A stretch of 20,223 nucleotides of DNA from positions 1 through 20,223 of the forward strand of contig JAYMSP010003320.1 in the NCBI GenBank assembly GCA_036897095.1. The letters are read 5' to 3'. Position 1 is the stretch's first letter, and each line of letters begins with the position of its first letter. Below are positions 15,578 through 20,223 of this stretch, piece after piece. A model generated the notes under the pieces. It was not told where the DNA came from and did no database searches. It saw only the letters and a program-made list of their open reading frames with translations. A program made the position numbers and the translations under genes. Origin of the DNA: Plantago elongata. Taxonomy: Eukaryota; Streptophyta; Magnoliopsida; Lamiales; Plantaginaceae.

Positions 15578-17061
15578 CTAAGTTGTGAGGAAAGGCTTAA
15601 CAACGATGGATTTGTTAGTAATCCTGCACATATTGTAGCACCAGGCTCCAGCAATAGCACCAACTATTGGTCCCAGAATATAAATCCATATCCCTTTGTA
15701 ATAGTGGCTTATTATTGCCGGGCCCAAACTCCTTGCTGGGTTCATTGATGCACCAGAAATCGACCTGAAATAACGCGAACCATTCTCGTTAATTGTTAGA
15801 TCACATGAAGAGTAAATAATATTGCAAGAAAAGTTAAAAGAAGGTGAGTACATAGTTACCCTGCTAGCAAGGAATTCATAGTTATCGTTGCTCCTAAGGC
15901 GATTCCTCCGAGCTCACCAATCTGCACGAGCGTTCATAACATACATGATCACCCAGTGCAAAAATATGACAATAGAAGTCCATAATAATGGCATGATGTA
16001 GTTAAATTTGTTATTAGTAGTGTTATAACGTGGAACTAACGGCAAGATCATCGGTTGTGACACCAGAGACAGCGAACATCAGGTAGAATGTGATGATGAT
16101 TTCCAACACTAAAGATTGAACATTCGAGCCAGATGGAAGAGTTCCCATGAAATAGTCTTGATTTCTCCCAAATATAATTTGCACTGTTCCACTAGCCATA
16201 GTCGATGCCAACACTTGGGCCACAATATAAGGCAGTACCTGCACGTACGCACATATAACAGGGGTGTTATATAGGTTATTTCAAGACATTAATTTTAAGA
16301 ATATATGGTGTTTGAAATCAAACATTGGCACATACATCTTTCCAGGCAAACCTCTTGCAGGTGGCAAAAGCAATGGTGACAGCAGGATTGAAATGTGCGC
16401 CAGAAAGATGGCCGACGGTGTAAATCATGACCATCACGTCGAGTCCCCAGAGAAGTGCTACCCCAGGATAGGTTAGTAGGTTGCCCATTTGCTTGTTCAC
16501 TGCCCCTGCTGCAAGGCCGATGAACAACAACAAGTACGTTCCCATGAACTCCGCCATCAACTATGATATGAAAGAAATAACTATTTAGTCAGTTTTGTAA
16601 TTTCATGGCATGAAAATCCAATCATAAAACAATTCTATGCGCTTTAGATTCAGAGTGCATCCCTAGCGCGCCACAACTATAGACCTTGAATTGGACGTCA
16701 AAGTAAGTCCATAATGAATGCGGGATTTAGAAGTACTTGGGACGGCAAAGAACGCATTTAAAATATCGTTGTAGTGTTTAGTTACATATTGAATTTTTTT
16801 GCAAGTAGACTTGAGAAAATTAACTGGATTGTTATTTATAACCGAACACTTTGTGTTATATGACTAGCTAGTTAGTTCAAAAGTTGTCCAAGAAATTGAT
16901 ATAAAAAATAGTACTACCTTTTTCATGAATGGCGACACATGAGCAGATTTAAGGTTGTTCGTTGCCTTTAAACTTCCATCTTCAATATCAAGAACTGTCG
17001 TAGGACAAATTACAGCATCAGCATTGGCAGATACTTGATCAAGAACCATGTTACTATTCAT
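15578..17061 (-). CDS. NOD26-like intrinsic protein (NIP aquaporin), copy B, five exons, 271 aa
   Basis: This is the tandem sister of the NIP gene 4.2 kb away. Exons on the minus strand: 17061-16918, 16560-16336, 16238-16041, 15921-15860 and 15764-15578. Exons 2-5 have exactly the same lengths (225, 198, 62, 187) and phases as in copy A; exon 1 is two codons shorter. All exons are open and all introns are gt...ag. Both pore motifs are intact (NPA at 106-108 and 218-220, R221), with W86 in helix 2. D89 in helix 2, TDDLA in loop D and the short KPFLTT end are shared with copy A. Differences are concentrated in the N-terminus and a few helix residues (for example GLAAGAV for GLGAGVV). Intron 1 is 357 bases against 121. 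The gene looks functional; the substrate is unknown. Confidence 0.95.
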
Positions 17062-17152
17062 ATTATATCTAATTAAAATAGCTACTTAATTAGCTAGTCG
17101 GAGAGGTTAGAATTTGATTTGGAGAATTGGTTTATGGAACAAATGAAGCTTC

Positions 17153-17160
17153 ATTTATAC
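17153..17160 (-). promoter_or_regulatory. TATA box of NIP copy B
   Basis: GTATAAAT on the minus strand, 92-99 bases before the ATG, followed a few bases later by GCTTCATTT as in copy A. Position and conservation between the copies both support it. Confidence 0.7.
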
Positions 17161-17234
17161 TCGCTGTCACAATGGGCACCATTTTTCTGTTCCAAAATCA
17201 GCTTCAATATCCTTTTCCTCATATCAGAAGCAGC

Positions 17235-17240
17235 CACGTG
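17235..17240. promoter_or_regulatory. G-box (CACGTG) upstream of NIP copy B
   Basis: A perfect CACGTG lies 174-179 bases before the start codon and about 75 bases before the TATA box. G-boxes bind bHLH and bZIP factors in light, abscisic-acid and stress responses. The corresponding stretch of copy A lacks it. Confidence 0.45.
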
Positions 17241-17259
17241 TAGTGTCCTGTCCTGTACC

Positions 17260-18920
17260 ATAATTTAACCCTTTGTTTCTCACTTCTTATTAGTTGTATG
17301 TTGTTCTTGAGGTTGGGGAATAAGTATTAATGTGGAGTAGTTTTTCCTTGCATATTTATTATTTAGTACACTATGTGTACAAGAAACAGAAAATATAACT
17401 TGACATTATCAGTCTTCTTAATTGTTTGTGACCATCTCATTAAAAGAGTTAGGTTATGTTACTAGATTTTCAGCTTAATAAATTTTTCTTATAACCAATT
17501 TATTACATGAATATGTAATTTTTAATTTTTTAATCAGATATTAACTATCTTTCTAATTAATTTTTATAAAAGAACCAGAAGATTTAGACGCAATTTTCCA
17601 TGATCACTTGTAAGAGATTTTTCTAGAATCCTAGATTTTTATTTTATTGTATTTTTCTTAAACGGTCTAAAAATTTATTAAATAAAGTTAAGAGCACAAA
17701 TAATGTTCCCAACAACAATTACAAAGGAAAAGGAACACATCGTCCAAACCATCGGTCAAGTTCTAAAATACTAACTAAAGTTTTCTCCAAAATCAATTAC
17801 ATCCAAAATAACAAAGAAGACCAATACTCAACACCAATAACTACACTACCACCAGAAAATAATCGAATAAATCGCAACCAACTTAGTTTGCACCTCACGT
17901 CCATCTTCATCTTTAGGACTGAATCTCAACATCACAGACAGTTTCATACTAGAATATAATCCACTATCAATTTCAAGTATAATCTGGTAGTGTCTATTTT
18001 ATGTATTAAAATCATTTTTCCCAATAAACAACAATTCATCTAGTAGTACTCTGGTTAACAACACCTGACACCTCAACTTAATTTTATGATGAGATTTCAT
18101 GAAATCTTTATTGAAAAAAAAGATAAAACTATCAAGTTTTTTGGATTTTGAAGTTTACATTCTCAAAAAATGAAAAAAGAAAAAAGAATTACAAATTTGA
18201 CAAAAAAATTAAACTGATAATTGAAGATGATTTGGAGGTTAAAGTGTTGGTAGTCGATTGACAAACTGAGACACTCGTACCAAGAGTTCACAGGTAAGAT
18301 CTCCAAAATGGGTGAATATTATTTTTATATAGATAATGGTGATTAACTGATGATAATATTTATTTATGTTTTAATTATGTAATTGTAATATTGTATTAAA
18401 AAAGGTTTGGAGAAGATAGGCAATTAGGCATCTACAATTGACTATGCACATATATTTAGACCACAACAGCTAAAATTGTCTTTAAAAAGTTCCATCTTAT
18501 TATTTGGTGAAACGAGATGATAATATGATCTGATCGGACATTCATAAAATGTGATATAGTTGATCAGCCAAATTATTTTAGAATCGTCAAAGATCACATT
18601 ATTAATATTTATCAAATGAACTTATTAGAATCCCATTACCTTGTTAAACGATCATGGGGTTTTTCCTAAAAAAATAATCATCGGGCGCAAATACACTATT
18701 CCACATTTCGGAATAGATGTATTAGACTAATTTGCACCTATTTATAATTAATTAAACAGTTTGACACACTTTTTCCCTAGCTAAACCATTGTTACTATAC
18801 ATCAATTGTTGATTACATAAAAATTCAACTCTATACACGAAAGTGGTAACACCCTAGAGATCATGCATTTAGGATTACATAATCTTCATAGTTGAATGGT
18901 TTGATATTTAGTGACTGTTT
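17260..18920. other. Intergenic, AT-rich, no recognised gene
   Basis: No frame with a recognisable domain occurs. A perfect 16-bp palindrome (agatttcatgaaatct) lies at 18092-18107. The stretch 17690-18000 is richer in C on the plus strand than its surroundings and reads faintly like an old transcribed sequence on the minus strand, but stops break every frame and no family was recognised. Confidence 0.4.
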
Positions 18921-18924
18921 GGTA

Positions 18925-18984
18925 TACAATTCGAATTGTATTTAAATGGTCTATTTTATATATAAAACAGACTATTCGAATTGT
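18925..18984. repeat. Cluster of palindromes forming one larger hairpin
   Basis: tacaattcgaattgta (18925-18940) is a perfect 16-bp palindrome. The 24 bases at 18949-18972 (GTCTATTTTATATATAAAAC then AGAC) form a second palindrome with one mismatched pair. attcgaattgt at 18974-18984 repeats the first, so the outer parts can also pair. This fits an eroded small inverted-repeat element. Confidence 0.55.
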
Positions 18985-19785
18985 CAAATTATATATTAAT
19001 CGGGCCTTTTGTTATTTTCATGGTTGTTAAATTTTATATTCAATAAAATAAGTCCCTGCAGAGTATGTTGAATGGTCTCCCTCAACAATTTTAGGGTGGT
19101 TTAATGTTCAACACAATCAGGTTCTATTTTCGAGCCAAGTGTCCATGGTTGATGCCATGGGAGAAACCTCCAAAATCCAAATAATTGGACACTGCAAATT
19201 ATCAATCAAAAAAGAAGTTTCACTAAACATGATATCATATGATTAAATATGCTGATGGTGATATTGTGTCATTGTGATATGATGAGAACTGCACTTTTGC
19301 AATCAATTGGGGTGGCTTTTGATCCATGTAATTCATGAATCTGAAAATTAATATAACTAGTTAGATTCCACTAACACTGCATATAATATTGATTTATGGA
19401 GAAAATTTAATTATGTTATGGTAGTATTAGATCAGTAATCGATTCAAACGGTTACTCATGAACTCTATTATACTAATATATGTATATTCTCATACACTTT
19501 ACTCAATTCCTTACTCGCGCGTACACATTGATAGACTTCTTAGCAACAAAATTTAACTTTAAAGTTTTTATGTTTGAGATTTTCAAAATGAAAAATCGTT
19601 GTTAGCATGAGTAATGTTATCAATCTCTTTAAACTTCTTTAAACTATAGAGTAAACTTTGAATGCTGTTCAGGCCAGTATTCAAAATTTGCACTGAGACA
19701 AACTCCTTCTTAGCTATTATCTCCGTTGAGATAAATTTCACACATTAATTTTTATTCGAATGATAATCATGAGGATGAAATCAGT
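18985..19785. other. Intergenic, no recognised feature
   Basis: AT-rich sequence without a frame, RNA gene or clear repeat that can be supported. Confidence 0.45.
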
Positions 19786-20223
19786 CACGAGAGCGACATG
19801 GTATTGAAGAAATTAATATAATTAAGTTATAAGATTTCACACAAACTTATATGTTCGATCTTGTAAATGAGATGAAATTTGTAAGGTCCGTAAATTTTCT
19901 CGACTTTTAGTATCTGAATAAAATATTTTTCGAGTAGAAATATTTCATAAATAGATTAGGTTGAAATTCGTATCTTAATATCGAGCGGTTCGACGTTAAA
20001 AATAGAAACTAGATATACCGAATAAAAAAATATTATAATATTATTATAATAAAATAATTATTTTATTTTACGGACGGCTCGGAAACAACTCCACGAAGGT
20101 CCGGGAATTAGTTTGACATTTTTCCGGAATTTATTTGTGAGCCATTTGATAGCCAGAACGAGTTAGGATATATAATGGCGAATTGACCGAATTACCCTTA
20201 ATGAGAAAAACATATCCTCTTTC
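19786..20223. other. Possible edge of a long repeat (LTR-like), runs off the window
   Basis: The texture changes here: CG-containing words (tcgagcggttcgacg, acggacggctcgg, aaggtccggg) are scattered through AT-rich sequence, with a low-complexity ata/tta tract at about 20027-20070. This resembles plant LTR or other repeat sequence more than the spacer before it. No terminus, TATA box or primer site was found, so this is a tentative label only. Confidence 0.2.

Noticed and set aside
16264..16476. Plus-strand frame opposite NIP copy B exon 2
   Set aside because: Antisense shadow of a conserved exon.

Overview
The window looks like nuclear DNA of a flowering plant, probably a eudicot. It is AT-rich and holds intron-bearing plant gene families in a background of decayed plant transposable elements. 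Nothing in the sequence itself fixes the species. No RNA genes, CRISPR arrays or prokaryotic features were seen.

Layout. Positions 1-2200 are a transposon graveyard: the 3' end of a plus-strand LTR (1-362) abuts the broken gag of a minus-strand Copia-type element (gag, primer binding site and LTR, 363-1003), followed by one end of a CACTA-type DNA transposon (to 1542) and a broken LINE reverse-transcriptase tail (about 1975-2160). After AT-rich spacer comes an uninterrupted gene for the spliceosomal protein SmE (3596-3862, plus), trailed by about 2.5 kb of T-rich, intron-like sequence that contains a near-perfect foldback element (5072-5195). A two-exon SEIPIN2/3-type seipin gene lies at 7178-9534 (plus, 536 aa). 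Converging on it is a tandem pair of NOD26-like intrinsic protein (NIP aquaporin) genes on the minus strand, at 10118-11380 (273 aa) and 15578-17061 (271 aa). Each has five exons with the same intron phases. Exons 2-5 have the same lengths in both copies, and similar promoter and 3' sequence is shared. The 4.2 kb between the copies holds an 85-bp tandem duplication, a foldback, a GC-rich palindromic island, a complete Stowaway MITE and a second one-ended Stowaway. The last 3 kb carry no recognisable gene, only palindromes and a possible LTR-like edge.

How the genes relate. The three gene families serve unrelated jobs: pre-mRNA splicing in the nucleus, lipid-droplet biogenesis at the ER, and movement of small neutral solutes across membranes. 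They are ordinary plant neighbours, not a functional cluster. I found no new biological system. The most informative points are the recently duplicated NIP pair (an acidic residue in transmembrane helix 2, a missing C-terminal phosphosite segment and a G-box in only one copy), a candidate FFAT-like VAP-binding motif in the seipin N-terminus, and the long hairpin element downstream of SmE.
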